DNA of 64,000 nucleotides from Pegea sp. RAD2-039 (GCA_034620365.1 JAQGEQ010000192.1:1421001-1485000), one strand, 5' to 3'; shown: positions 1-14,500, counted from the stretch's first letter. The notes: generated by a model from the sequence alone, not told the origin. Numbers and translations are program-made.

Positions 1-167
1 CAACTCTTCAACGATTATTTCAATTGTTCAATAGACATGTTTTTTAACTTTTATGATTTTTGAATGATTATTAGTCTCCTCTGCTAAATGAATATTCGTA
101 ATGTTAGATCGAAATAATTTTATATTTCATTAAACAAAGTACCTAAAGAAATTAAATATTTTTGTAG

Positions 168-1559
168 CTATCACGTGCGAGAGATTACGATCACCATTAC
201 ATGGAAAAGTAAATTGTACAAAAGGAGATAGCATCGGTAGCAGATGTACATATTCATGTAATCCTGATTATTATCTATCATCTTCACAAACAACAAAATG
301 TGTTGCAAACAATTTAAGTAGTATTGGAAAATGGGACAACAACAACTCACCAACTTGTAAACGTGAGTTTATACTTCAATTTATGAATTATTTCATAAAT
401 TATTTTCAACTTTTACAGCGATAGTGTGTCCTTATCCTCAGCTTGCTCCTCCAAATGGAATTGTATCTTGTACAAAATCCAACAGGCTGGGAAGTATTTG
501 TAATTTTAAATGTCAAATGAGTTTCTTTTTGACTGAAAATAGTCCTGATGTCATTAAATGTGTTTTGAATAAAAGTAATTCAATAAAAGGGGCATGGACG
601 TCAGAAAAAACACCGAAATGTCAGATAAAAAGTTTGTTCAAAATTTCCATTTTTGGTCAATTTTTAAGTTCAAAAATTTCCAGAATGTACTTCAAAATGT
701 CATCGGCTTGCCAGATGCAAGATAAATGTTGATGGAACAACTAGCTGTCATTGCAAACAAGGGTATCATGGTACAGGAAACTGCTGCACCTCAATTGTAC
801 CCGAAGAAAAATTGTGTTTTAATCGGAAATGCAAATTTGAAAATTGCTTCTTAATTCAATCAGGTAATATTTAATTTAACAAAACATTTTGTCAATAAGT
901 TAAATGTGGTTACATGGTTCTTAATTTAAAAATTCAATTGAATTTGTAATTTGTTGGTAAAAATTTGTGTTTAACATTAAATGAAGTTTAATTATTTCTA
1001 GATGACTACTCATTAATCTACGATTGCCCGTTGTGCAAGACAAAACTCTCAGCTTGCCTCAATCAGACCCTATCATGTCCCTATTGTAAAAATAGTACCT
1101 GTCTAAAAAGGGCAGATTGCAAATACGATAACGAAAGTGGAAGGTTGGAATGCGTTTGCAAGAAAGGGCATGTGGTTAAAGATAATAAATGTGAACTAAG
1201 AGGTAATGATTGTAGCAGCTAATGCGGTTTTATCAGCCACTTTAATTCTTTATTTAATATTACAATAAGCTTGAGAATTTTTCATATTTTTAATTTGTGT
1301 TTCAAAATGTTTTTATAGAACGATGCGACAGTACGTGTGTTATTTTGGCCTCTGCATTTGCGTTTATATTTGCAGCTTGTATAGCATTATGGGCAATATT
1401 TTGTCATAAGTAAGAACTTATAAAGAGTTGTGTAATTTTTGAAACTAATTTTTGTATCTTTACAGCCAAAAACAAATAAAAAGTTTTAGAAACTCATCCA
1501 TGAAATCTTCAGCAAGGTCTTCAGGAGTATCTTCTTTATACTCTGAAAACACTTTATAA
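168..1559 (+). CDS. Type I membrane protein with sushi/CCP and EGF-like modules, 3' part (5' end outside window)
   Basis: Six exons are visible: 168-362, 419-631, 684-863, 1002-1202, 1319-1409 and 1466-1559, all with GT-AG borders and matching phases. The first four are joined by phase-1 introns, as expected for shuffled extracellular modules. Exons 1 and 2 each encode one CCP/sushi domain (four Cys, a Trp before the last Cys, HGKVNC and PPNGIVSC openings). Exon 3 encodes an EGF-like unit with CHCKQGYHGTG. Exon 4 is Cys-rich and ends in a second EGF-like unit (CVCKKGH). Exon 5 carries one hydrophobic helix (VILASAFAFIFAAC), and exon 6 a short Ser-rich cytoplasmic tail of about 31 residues ending at TAA 1557-1559. 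The start and any further modules lie upstream of the window. CCP/EGF chains usually act in adhesion or recognition at the cell surface; the particular family is not recognised. Confidence 0.82.
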
Positions 1560-1809
1560 ACTACTTTTTTCACTAAATCAGCTTTCTCGTTAGAAAATAA
1601 TTTTCAGAACTGTGCATGGAATAATATTGCTTATTCTAACTTGTAAATATCTTAACTTTCGCATTTTGAAAGTAGAGAAAATGGTTTTTGCCTAATTATG
1701 ACATATATGACTACTTTTGAAATCATTCAACTTTGTTTTAAAAGTTTATGTTTTTCTATTTTTCTAATGATGATATTTTTTTCATTTTATGTTTGCTTAT
1801 GATGTGTAG

Positions 1810-1815
1810 AATAAA
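1810..1815 (+). promoter_or_regulatory. Candidate polyadenylation signal AATAAA for the CCP/EGF gene
   Basis: AATAAA lies about 250 bp after the stop codon at 1559. Another AATAAA-type match occurs near 1970, so the true site is uncertain. Confidence 0.4.
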
Positions 1816-4814
1816 TTTCGATCATATCTTTTCAAATTTGTCAGTTATTTTGTTTACTTTTAAGCTGCAAACTATGTACATTTATGTTCAAGCTAAATAC
1901 TATAAGAAACTTGAAAAAAACAGTCAGATATAGAAAATTAGATTTTTTCCCAAATCATTGCTTCATCAGTAAATAAAAATTATTATAAGGATAAATTGCG
2001 GCTGTCACGATTTGAAAATTTTGCAAAGTTATTTTAGTACTTTTATAAAAATAATGTAGAAAAAAAATTTTCAAAAAAACTCCGCTGTTTTCAATGGTAC
2101 AGGTTTATACCTAAAGCGTGCAAAAATATCAAACGACAAATAAACGTAAAAATTTAGAAAAATATATTTTTCTAAAATTAATTCTTTTTAAATTGAATTA
2201 TAGAAAACTAATATTATATTCATGACTTTCTATAGTTAACGTATAAGGCAATTGTTTTTAAACTTTTTGGTGGTTTTTTTCCTAAAAAATTCTCAATTGA
2301 AATCAAATTGATGATGATTTGATGTCAAAATTAAACTTTTATAACGTCAAAGATGGTAGATTTTGCACAATTAATAGTGCAATAGTTATAGTTCCTTAAA
2401 GATATCTATTCTAAAACCGAAACTTAATAAAAAATCATCGGATAAAAACAAATGAGATACTTGTTTGTATCGAAACAGTTATTTAATTGAGCTAATTTAT
2501 ATTTTAGTTTATTACAAACATTAAATTTAAACTTCTAGATTAAAATAGGTTTTTTGAATAAAAAATTTTTTTTATTCTCCACTTTTCGCATAATTTAAAA
2601 AACTCCAATTTATTAAGAGAACTACTTCAGAAGATCAATTTATAAATCAATAAATGGTTTCCGGTGAGTTTTTGTAATTTTTCTACATTTACTAATAATA
2701 CATTGTTTAAAGGTTGTTTTAGTAGATCTAAAAATAAAAGAACATACTAATTTAAAGGTCAATAAGTAGATTTTTTTAAATTTACCTATTTGTATGGTCT
2801 TGAATAAAATATTAATTCAAATTTCTTTAGTCATTTATTCAATATAATCATATTTTCATTAAGAAGAATTTTGACGAATTTCATCATAATCTTGAAACTA
2901 ATTAAAGTTTTAGTTTGTTAATAAAAGATGAAATGATTACTCAAATCTGTAACAATTCAATTTTAATAAATGGAACCAACCACCTGATAAGACGAAAATG
3001 AAACCTTTTATAGCTGAGTTTTACTATAATTTAAAGTAATGATTAAGCAATCCATTTATAGAAAAGCTTTAAAAAAAGTGTTTTAATTTTAATTCGACAA
3101 AATAAGCAGGAGAATTCTACTTAAAAGTTATTTATAAGTGAACGTTAGAGTTTTAAAACATTTCTTACAATTGTGCCAATTTGTAAAACTAAAATACCCC
3201 AGTTATTTTAAAGGAATTGCCAATTTTTTTTAATCATGTCAAAAGTTGTAGCAATAAACTTACAAATTTTTAAAAAAGTTTGTAAATTTCAGTGATTTTA
3301 AAGAAATATTATCAATTGAAAATTCAGTTAAACGATATGAGAAATAGTTTTTCAAAACTATTCAAATTACAAAGTTGACAGTTCGGTCAATCATTAAGCA
3401 AAAATTTCGAATAAAAAAATAATTTAAAGAAAGTAAAAGTCAATCATTCACATTTTAGCAAATAATTTTTAGTTGCATTATAAAAAAACAAAGTTACATT
3501 TCAAGAGGTGTATTTCTAAAATATGTTTAATTTTGATAAGACTATGTAGACTATTAAATAAATTCATTTTGTACAAATTTTTACTTGGATTAAAAACATT
3601 CATTATTAATTGAAGAAAAAGCTTTTTTAGCTTTCGATCAAAACTTGATGTTTAGAAACCGTATGATGCTTTTAAAAAGATTTTTCTAAGGAATTAGCTG
3701 ATATGATTGGATATAAAAATTTAAAAAGGTGTTCTTTATTTGCTGCAAGTTTTAACTTAACAATTTACAACCACCAAACTCAATTAGATATAATAATCAT
3801 CGTAAAATCATCGTTTGTCAAATTACTAACCTGTTAATTTGGCTTAAAATGTTTGAGTCGTAAACATTTTTGATCAACAAAACAAGACTTTGAAGACTCT
3901 CTTTCTGACAGATTTTACTTTTAAAATTGTTTTTCTTTTCTAAGATCGAATAAAAAACTTAGATAGGGATCTTCAGCAAACATTTTTTGGTCAAATAAGA
4001 TTAAAGAATTTTTACAGTGCCCTTCTTATAAACTAAGCTTTAAATTAAAAATATATAATATCATTTAAGAGTTGTTAAATTTATATTGGCATATTTCACT
4101 TTAAAAATGCAATTGATTCAATCCAACTTTTTAAACGGTTAAAAAACCAAAATATTTTACATTACAAATATTTTTGAAGTTATGATATGTAACCGATTTT
4201 ATTTTACTTTTAATCAACATAAAGTTTCTGAAAACTTCTTTTTGTTAGTGTCCAAATTTGAGCTGCTTAATCGGTTTGTAGTTGACATTAAGTACACTCA
4301 TTTTTGTGATTCGAAGCAAACGATGTACGCCAAACATATATTTTATTTTGAATAATAATTTAATAAACAGACTGACAAAAAAGTTAGAAGCGGCTTTTCT
4401 TGCATAGGTAAAAGTTACATCTGAAATTAATTCAAAATACTTATAATAAATTGATAAATTTATTTGTTTATGGGTCAATGTTTGGTTGAGATCATTCTAA
4501 CCAGTTTTATAGTAGGCATTAGGTGAATAAAGTTTTTTAGAATTTGTGAAAAATTGCATCTTTCCATCTACCAAAGGTTGTCTTTATTTTATTTTATATG
4601 TCAATAATTTTATTTTTATTCATTTAGGTTTGCTTACTACCAGGCTTAAATTGAATCAGTAAATAAATGTTGACTAACAATTTAATAATAATCTACTCTA
4701 TCAAACTATTTAAATAAGTTTCAGGTTATATTCTAATTGAATAAGTTCTTACAATTTGTGATAAAGTTAAATTTAGGAAGTAATTTGTATATTATATATT
4801 GTGGTTAGTGACAC
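1816..4814. other. A+T-rich intergenic stretch, no gene seen
   Basis: Only short chance reading frames and homopolymer runs are seen on either strand. No exon with splice sites or recognisable protein was found. Confidence 0.6.
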
Positions 4815-7800
4815 TAAAAATCTTTCATGAAAACTATGGTGGATCCACATAAAAGTGGCAAGACCTTACGTTCAAATATTAATAAAAATCCTGATAAACC
4901 GACTTCATCAAAACAAGCTTGCAATTGCCAATCCTGCAATAAAATTTGGGCTAGTGAAGATCCTGCTACAGACTGCATGATAGAGGCGGCGGTGTTTGCG
5001 TAATTTACAAAACATCGCTTACACCCATGATCTCTAGAATTCAGATCGATCCCATTATTTCTCCAGGATTTGAAATTATCGCTTTTGATTTTCATTACTC
5101 AAAGTTCAAATTTTCTCGTTTTATATGTACCTACCTACCACCCTCTAAAACTAATGATGAGGTTACTGTTAAGGCCTTATTGAAGGTTCTGAAGAGTGTT
5201 GTGTGTCCTGAGTTATATATTTTGGGGGATTTTAGTAAAATCGATTTGAATAACCCGAATTTAGTATTTATTGGAAAATCGTTTAACTTGGATAGCGATA
5301 ATACTAATTCACCCTTTCTAAGCCATTCCTTTGTAAGCTTCCTCAATACCAATAATCTATCTCAGATGGTTACTTTTCCGACCCAAGTTAGTGGTAATAC
5401 TTTGGATCTTCTTATCACATCAAAACCCGAGAACATTATCTACGTTGATCAAAAAGAGCATTTTGCTCCAACATGCGATCACAATATGATTGAATTCAAG
5501 CTCCATCAAACTTTTTTTATGAGCCTTAAAACTTTAAGCAAAAGGAATTTTTACTATGAGAATTATAATGGCATTAACAAGTTTCTATCAGATGTTGAAT
5601 GGATTTCTGTTTTCAACTCTACTGAAGACATCAATACTATTTACTCAAAGTTTACTAACATCGTTAAAGAGTCAATCGAAAAATTCATACCTTTCTATAG
5701 AGCCAACAAAAAAACACATTTGCCCAGATATTTAAGGAATTTACAACATTTAAAAAACCTCCTATATACACAAACTAAAACAGACTCTTCCATCAAATCT
5801 TTGTACAAAAATCTTTGTATAGTTTACAAGAAAACTATTTCCTTTTAGGAAGAAAAAGTGCAGTTTTATGTTCACCTAGCAAGAAAACGTTTTTTGGTTT
5901 CATAAATCACAAACTTAAGGCGAGATCTCAAATACCTCCCTTACTTGATAACACCGACCAGCTTGTGGTGGAACCAGAGAATAAAGCTGAGTTGCTAAAC
6001 AATCAATTTAATAGCGTTTTTATAACCGATGATGACAATACTCCTTCTCTTTCGTGCTACGACATTCTTACAAATGTCTCTGAGATGGTAGATCTTGACA
6101 TAACGGTCAATATGGTATCTAAGGCTATTTCTTCTTCAAAATCATCAGTTTCCAACACTCCAGATCAGATCCCAGCTTTGTTTTTAAGAAAAACTATTAC
6201 CTCTTTATCACTACCTTTATCGCTACTCTTTAACAACACTCTTAGGCGAGGAAGAGCTTCACAAATTTGGAAGAAAGCTATTATTACTCCAATTCATAAA
6301 AAGGGTCCCAGAAACACCGCTTGGTTAACTACAGACCAGTTTCGCTGACTTCAGTTATCTGCATAACTCAAGAACATATCATTCACAATCATATGACCAG
6401 TCATTTGATGGAGCACCATCCAATATCTGATGTACGGCATGGCTTTGTGAAACGGAGATCTTCCCTGACTCAACATCTCACTTTTCTTAAAAAGCTTACA
6501 GCCCATTATGAAAGTAACACTCCCTGTGACATCATATATCTCGATTTTGCTAAAGCGTTTGATTCTGTCCCACACACTAAGCTCATTATTGTTTTACAAA
6601 ATTTATAAATCAACAGCCTTATCTAAAAGTGGATTGAAGATCACTTATCAGGCAGAACCCAACAAACTCGTGTTGAAAGATCTTTATCTACTTCTAGTCA
6701 AATCACTAGTGGTGTTCCTCAGGGTTCTGCTCTGGGTCCCCTTCTCTTTTCATTTTTTGTGTGTGTATATGCAGATGACATCAAGCTATTATCTTGCAAT
6801 CCTTCAAAACTTCAAACTGCACTGCACACTGTAGAAATCTGGTCTTCGAACTGGCAGCTCAGAATCCAGCCAACAATATCTGAACTTATAACGTTTTCTC
6901 GTAAACCAGCTGCAAATTCCTTGAACTAATACTCCATCAATGGATTTATTATTCAACAAATATCTTCGGTCCTAGACCTCGGCATTACTCTATCATCTGA
7001 CTTTAAATAGCGCAATTATGTTTCCAAAGTCTTTGGAAAATCAATCAAACTTATTATAAAGACCTTTAGTTCTAAGGATCCATACTTCTTTATCAAATTC
7101 TTCAAATTGTACGTACGTCCAATTCTTGAATACAATGTCAGTGCATGGATGCCATATCAAGTTAGTGATATCAAAAAAATCGAATCTATTCAGGCAACAT
7201 TTACGAGATTAGTATGCAGGAAACTCAATATTAAATACGATAGTTATAAACATCGTATTAACTTCTCGAATTTATATACTCTGGAAATTCGACGGATTAG
7301 ATACAACTAATTCTTATTTTTTAAATTATCCACAATTTAATTGACATTCAGTTTGATGATTTCTCTTCCATTAGTCCTTCCCTCAAGTTATATCAGCTTA
7401 GATGACACACATTACATCTTAATAAGCCCATATCACCTGGTACATTAATCAAAGCGATTTTTTCTCATACGGCACGATTAATACTTTGAACCAACTGCTA
7501 TCAGACATTGTCATGTCATAATCACTCGCGTTGTTCAAAAAGAAGTTGAACCGTTATAATATTGCCAACATTGCCATTTCTATACTGTGAACTTTTCCTT
7601 TTTTTAATATTACTATAATTCCATGTAATTCTTCACTGTTATATGATTTGATGACTACCGAAATGCCATGCGTTACATCTTTTGCTTTCTATATTTCTAA
7701 CTTAATAGATGTTATTTGTGAGAATGTGTGTTAGCGTTCTAGTTGTTCTTTTCAGGCACCCTCTTTCGCATTTATTGTACTAAATAATAAACACTATCAT
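4815..7800 (+). mobile_element. Non-LTR retrotransposon (CR1/Jockey-like LINE), copy A, decayed
   Basis: The 5' half encodes the remains of an apurinic-type endonuclease in more than one frame: RGGGVCVIYK near 4983, then an open frame 5027-5848 with YILGDFS and a CDHNMIEF motif matching the SDH-type active site. The reverse transcriptase follows in broken frames: PVSLTSVI near 6330, YLDFAKAFDSV near 6540 (catalytic Asp), GVPQGSALGPLLF near 6710, and YADDIKLLSC near 6770 (catalytic YADD). The C-terminal part at 7107-7310 has DIKKIESIQ. There are several frameshifts and stops, and compared with copy B about 45 bp are missing just before YADD, so it cannot make a working enzyme. The 3' region ends in a TTTATTGTA-rich tail near 7780-7800. 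The 5' edge is my estimate. Confidence 0.9.
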
Positions 7801-8345
7801 TTGAAAAAACACACATTTATCATAAGAAAATAATAATTGTTAAAGTATTTGCAGAATCATGTTTAAACATCTAGACTATTTCCTAAACTGAAATTTCAAT
7901 TATTTATAGTTCTTTATAATTTGCATTTTAGTTTTCATTTGAAATTGAACATTAATCCAGAATTAATCAAATTTAAAATTAAAGACTTTAACTTACTATT
8001 TTTCATATTTTAGCAGCTTTTTATTGAAAAAACTTTTACTTAAAATTTTTAGATATTTAATCAATAACTTCTTTAGTTTTTATGGTTTTCAGTTTATACA
8101 ACAGTTCAGTTTTTATCACATTTCATGCGATTACATAAACAGCAGTTATTTGAAATACTAATGAAGAAACGCTGAACACTTTCAAAAATAATCTTTAATA
8201 CAAGAAACAAAAGATCTGATTATTATAAGAAGTATAAATGCTTCTGTTTAAGTTTTGGCAGTTTTATTACTGGCCAGATTGCAGTTTCACTTTTGGGATA
8301 AAGTTAGAAGATTATTTACAGAAGATTTGGAGCATTAAGGAAAGT
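7801..8345. other. Spacer between LINE copy A and the RNF220-like gene
   Basis: A+T-rich sequence with no coding signal. It probably includes the 3' flank of the minus-strand RNF220-like gene. Confidence 0.5.
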
Positions 8346-8351
8346 TTTATT
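8346..8351 (-). promoter_or_regulatory. Candidate polyadenylation signal (minus strand) for the RNF220-like gene
   Basis: TTTATT on the plus strand reads AATAAA on the minus strand, about 195 bp beyond the stop codon at 8545-8547. Confidence 0.4.
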
Positions 8352-8544
8352 CTTACTTTATCCTTAGTTTGTAAGAAAATAAATTTTTTGTGTTTAAACT
8401 AATTCCATATAAAAGTGATAAAGATGAATAAACCAAATTAACTTTCAACAGTTCAACACTCAAGCTAAAAAATTCAGAGACTTTTTTTTTATAAAAAAGT
8501 AATTTTAGAAATCCAACTTCTATTTTAAAATAAAGATTTTTTGT

Positions 8545-11500
8545 TCAAAACAAGACCCTTCGTAAGCCTTTGATTGATGTGGTGGTTTTACACTGAGGGC
8601 AGCAACTGTCGGCTGCAAGTTGACTGAGCCAGCAGGTTGCGCAGTAAACATGCCAACATTGAACTGAAGTGACCGGATCCAAAAACGGCTTCTGCAAAAA
8701 AATACCAAGATTGAGAAAAACTAAATTATCGTCAAATCATCATCAACTTACTAAACAAATCAGACAATTTGCACTGCTTTGTTGGTTTAAAACTGTTTCT
8801 GGATTCGATTCTCTACTTTTATAAGACTGGTTGCTTTTGACATAAACAATAAAAAAGTTACTGATTAGCATCATAAATATTCTTAGCTTACTGCAAGTGA
8901 AATTCATCACTTTCATGGTGGTTTAAATCATCTTCAGTGAACTGCTGAGGTCCAAATATATCCATTTCTTCTATCTAATGATAAATAATCATTTTATTTA
9001 ATACAATTTATACATTGATATTTTTTTCATTTGATCTAGTCTAAACTCGCATTCAGTTTTAATGAGAAAATTAGATAATAAGTGAAATTATATTTTTCAT
9101 CTTGAGAAAGAAAACTTGAACTGGAGTTGAGTGAGTTCAGCATTTCAAAAAGCATCTTTTATTAGAGTATATGTCTTTATCTGCACTTTTAACTATTATA
9201 GACGTTTGTTTTTTGCCAAGATTAAAATAAATTGTAAGTCAAGGTAGAAAATTGACTTTTTTGTCTTAAAATTTATAAATAAGACATAATTTAAATAATA
9301 CTTATTTTAAAATTATCCAATTTCAATTATTCAAAACTTTTACAGAATATGAAACAAAAAACAATTTAAATAAAATTCCAAACACTTTTTAAAAAGTAGT
9401 TTTTGATCTAAATAAAAAACTAAAAATTGAAATGTTTTGAATATTGATGTCTTTTTCTTACATTTAAATAACTTTAAAATTTTGTTTAATAATTTGTAGC
9501 TAAAGTAATATTAGTCAACTTACTTGAGAATCGGTCTCAGACAGATTATTTACTTTGATGAAGTTTTTAGCAGACTTTTTATTCTCATTTTGCTGTATTC
9601 CAAGGTAATTGCCAACTCGTTTATTGAGTCTATTCTGTCGGTTACTTCTAAGTTTTTTAAAAATCTATATGAAAAAAAGTTGTTAAAAATAATCAGATTT
9701 ATTCTTTAACTACAAATTTAATTAAAATAATGAAGTAAGTTTAAAAAATCTAATAATTTGTTAAATACATATTTAAAATATTAAGCTTTTATAAATTCAA
9801 GTTCCAACAGCTGATAAAATGATCAGATTAAAAAGTCGGAATTCTTCCTTTTTACAGTCACTTGTTCTCGTTTACTATAATTGCTGTTAAGCAATTGATT
9901 TATCGACAGTTCGTGAGGCACCTCTTCTACTTAGCTTAAATATTAAAAATTTATAAAAGAGAAATCGTAAAACAAGTGTTTTTGATATCGATCACAATGC
10001 TACATTAGAAGATCTATTTTCTCGCTTACCGTTTACAAGCTTTAAATAGGCTAATTTATCAAAGTTAACAATTAAGCTACCTTTGAATCTATATAGCTGA
10101 ATATTTTTTTCAAATAAGTATTTTTTTCTAAATGTAACCAAGAAAAGATGTAATAGCTAGAATTGAAAGATTTCTTAAAGGTCCAGCATATGTTATCTTA
10201 AAGCTTTTAGCAAAGTACTAAGAAATTAAAAATCTCTTAAGTAATCAACTCTACAGAAGCATCAGACCAAGCAGTTAAAATAAGTTGACAAAATGTATAA
10301 CAAAACTCAAACTGCTTTGTATTTACTAAATGAAATAAATAAACTTAAATTCTAAACTCTATAAATCACTTAACATATATTTATATTAATTTTTAAATTA
10401 TTTTGAGATATTTTACATTTTTATAGTTTTAATTTATTGGATTATCCACGAATAATTTGTAATAGATTACACTAAAACTAACTACAATTGTAAATAATAT
10501 ATATATATCACTTATCGTAATATTAGTAGCAAATAATGTAATATAAACTTTCAAAAAACTGTAGAAACAAACTTGAAGAAATTAAACTTAAAAATTATTA
10601 ATTTTCTTCATTTTTTAAACTCTTCCGAAAGCTTATTCAAACTTGAAGAACTTTTATTTTCTATATCTTTTAAATTAAAATCAGAAAGCATTTATAAAGA
10701 TTTGAGTATAAATAAAAACTGATTAGAATTTTGTTTTTCACTCTAATATCTTCTATAAGGCTTAATCAACTCACTTATTACTTATTGAGTCAATCTAATA
10801 CTGCTTCAAGTACTGTTAAATGTGAAATATCATAATGTAATCGATACTGATTCAAACTATAATCCTGTTTGTACAGAAAAATAAGTTTAATTGGATTACT
10901 CTGACGGTAGAGATCATCAAATCTTAATCGCCTATTATGTGAACTAATTTGTGCATACTTTTATACTAGCAAAAGTTTATCTCAATTTGTTAGTATCCAC
11001 CAACCCTAGCTTGTGTAAGAAATTGAGTTGAATAAATCATTCCCCCTTCAGTATACCTCTGAGCCAGATTCAAGTTTGTTGCAGCGAAAAATTCGTAAGT
11101 ATTGGAAGCATTTTGTCAATTAGTTAAAGCAACATGCTTTCTTTGCACAGAGCTGTTCCACAAACTCTAATTAAGTTAAGTTTCGCTCTAAAATAAGCGC
11201 ACTAGAAGAAGAGCTAACAAGATGGATGGAATCGATTCAAAGCGCTTGTGGTATCAACCAATATAAGCGGATGAATATTAAATTTATTACTCATCTAGCA
11301 AAGAGCTATCAAGTTTCTACTAAGCTCTAAGTGAGAACAGCTTGGACATAAAGGAAATTTCTTTACAGTAATCAGATTGTAGCGAGAATGGTTCTGATGC
11401 AGTATCCGGTGAAAACTCACACACTCAGCCATCAACTTTTTCTTTGTAAGCTAAATAGCAGATGTGAGTTAATGATGATAAATGGGTGTTTAGAGAATGA

Positions 11501-14500
11501 AAACTCAAGTCCCCATATGGTTAAGCTTGCTATTCTTGGTACTATTTAATGCAATATTGTACGAATCAGATTTTAATTTAGTGGAAAAGTAGAAGCAATA
11601 TTAGATGGTAATGAAAGTGAAACTGAAATACTAAGTGAGTAAATTGAAAAAGAAAAGATTTCTTCTACGGAATGACTTTGAAAATTATTCTTGATAATGA
11701 GTTAAATAAAAGCCAGATTACTAAATGACAGATAAGTAAATGGTCTCCTACATCAAAATCGCAAGCTTGTATGTTACTATCAAAATTCTATTGAATTAAT
11801 TTTAATTATTTATAATCAATCAAGTTAATTCTTATTAAGTTAAATTCTGTACGACTTCTTTGATAAGTAAAAACATCTAATCACCAATAAAGTAATGACT
11901 TAAAAACTAGACCTTAAAAATTTTAGCATCTAAATAGTAAATATAGTTTTACTAATATACAAAATTCATTGGGCTTAAAAAAGAGCTAAGAGATTTCAAC
12001 TTTTTGACAGCTAATTTAATCGAGAACAAACTTCAATTTTGAGAAAGCTTGAGAACCTCAGTGGTTATCTAGTTACTCCATTAAAGAATGACTTTGATCA
12101 TTTGAATAAATGATAAGTAAAACTTTCAATCATCTGTATGCGCAGAATGAGTCAACTCTGTTACTGTAGCTGTTTTTTGTGAGTTTAATATGAACATAAA
12201 ATCTTGAGAATTTTATATATGTTTATTAATCAAACTTTACTATCATAATAATAATCATATTTAAATCTTATGGGACAAAATTAAAGAACTGATTAAATAC
12301 TTTTACTTTACACAATGAATCCATTTTAAAAATAAAATTATTGTTGAAATGCAATAATGGACTCTTTACTCATTAAAAAAAATTTAAGTTTCCTAATAAT
12401 CTAATGAGTTGTATTTAGCGTGGGAAGTAAAGCGAGTCGCGTAAGATTGATTCTAACTTATTTGTGAAGATTCAATGAGTTTTAGGTACTAATGGAAAAT
12501 GGCTGGTAGAAAAGACAAACATATAAAAGAGGTAACAAGAAACGAACCAGCCTTCATCAGCTAACATTATTGGCTACTGTCAAAATATCTGAGATAATAC
12601 TAGTTGTGCTTACAATGAGATAAGACAATGGCTAGTGAAATGTTAAATGCGTGCGTGACAAATGAACACGAGAGTTGATGAGAAGCCGTTATCTAAACCA
12701 TCACAAACAAAAAAAGAAAAGTCTCTCAGTAAACACCAACCCTTTCATAGTAAGCTTTCGATATTTTAATGAAATCAAATTGAAACTGAGTTGTGTGTGT
12801 TTATGCTCTGTTTTTTTAGCATCTTCCTTTATTTGATTACAAGAAGTAATGATTTGTATTGTACAGATTAAAGATATTACAAACAACCTACCGACACTTC
12901 AATTTATTAACTAACTGCTCAAATTTTATTTGCTTTATGCACAAACAAATAGCCTTGAGTCAAAATTGACAAGTTCAACAGCTTCAAACTTTAGAAAACC
13001 TTATGAAAGTAGTTTGCAGGCGGCCAGTTACGTTTAATCTTCTAAATTTATCAGTTTAAATAGTATTTTTTCAACAAACCTTGATTCTTTCAAGCTTTTG
13101 AGAGCTGCACAAAGGTGTTGAAAACTTGATGGTATCTGATGAAGACTCCAACGACTAAAATATTCAAATTAATTCTGATCGGCTGAAACCTACAAATAAA
13201 ACTTCATACTCTTATATTCTTGACCGACGTTTCTTCAGTGTCTTGATTTTTTGAAATCTCTCTACGAATAAATTGTTGAGTGAGATTGAAACAACTTGTT
13301 TAGATTACTTACTCATTGAAAAGCATCGAGATCTCGTATTTAAAATGATCTTGACAATTAGTTGGAGAAATTAAACAACCACAAATTGGACATTTGTTTG
13401 TTTGATCTGAAATGTTAAAAAAACAAAGATTTATACAAACATTTGTGAAACTGTAATCTATGATGAACAGCTTAACTAGTTGGGAGTTTAAATTGAATCG
13501 AATCAAAAAATCTATAAGTCGAATAAACCTCTTTGATAAGAAATGATAACTGAGGTATTATAAGGTTCAGTTTTCGAAAAAATTAATCTCTAGTCAATGA
13601 GCTCTAGTACAAGTTCATCAAAAATAGAAATATTTTTCATAAAATAAATATTCTTTATAAATATTCACCTGCTTTTATGGGATTAAGAAAATAACTTTTT
13701 TTTTATTCAGGTAGAATAAAAAATCTCATTAAAAAATATACAGAATCTGAAATTTTCTTTTTTGCGTATAAAACACAGAACACTTGGAAACAAACTAACT
13801 GTAGAATTGTATCAAAAAATAATTCAAGTTGTCATAATAAAAAGAATTAAGTTAAAACAAGGCTGATAAGAATTAACTCAAGCTAATTAAACTTTTTGAT
13901 GTATTATCAAGAATTCTTGTTAATGCTACGTAAAAGTTAAAAACACAAAAATCCAAATAAAAGAAAAAGTTTTGATGATAAGTTAAAACTTCAAGCAGTA
14001 AGCCTGCTACTCAATTATATCATGAAACTCAATTATATAAAAATAAACAGATCATCAAACAATGAAACAATTTTATCAGACTAATTGACAAGAATTTAAA
14101 CACTTTTGTTTTAAATAGAAGAAGAACAAAAGAGTGTTAAATGAGGTATTGCAGATCATTTTAAAAACTACTATTTGCTTGGCTCAAATCATCATTCAAA
14201 ATTGTCGAACTTTCAAAACATCAAAAGAACAAAAATTTATGTTTCAATATTGACTAGATGCGAAAAATCTCCAATAACCAGATTTTTTAAGAGCACTTTT
14301 ACTAATATAAAATATATTTATCTTTTGAAACAAATGAAGATAATAAGTTTTCTGAAATTGTCGATAAAACGTTTACTTAAAAAAAGAGACACGAAAATGA
14401 ATTAATTAATCTTAGTTGATAAACTTAAACAGAACTTTTGTGATTAATCTATTACAATTGTGATATAAAATAAGAATATTAGATTAACAAATCATAATTA

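Noticed and set aside
8520..8708. 62-residue minus-strand frame ending in FEQKIFILK
   Set aside because: It is out of frame with the RING coding sequence in the same place; the RING frame matches RNF220 and ends at 8545.
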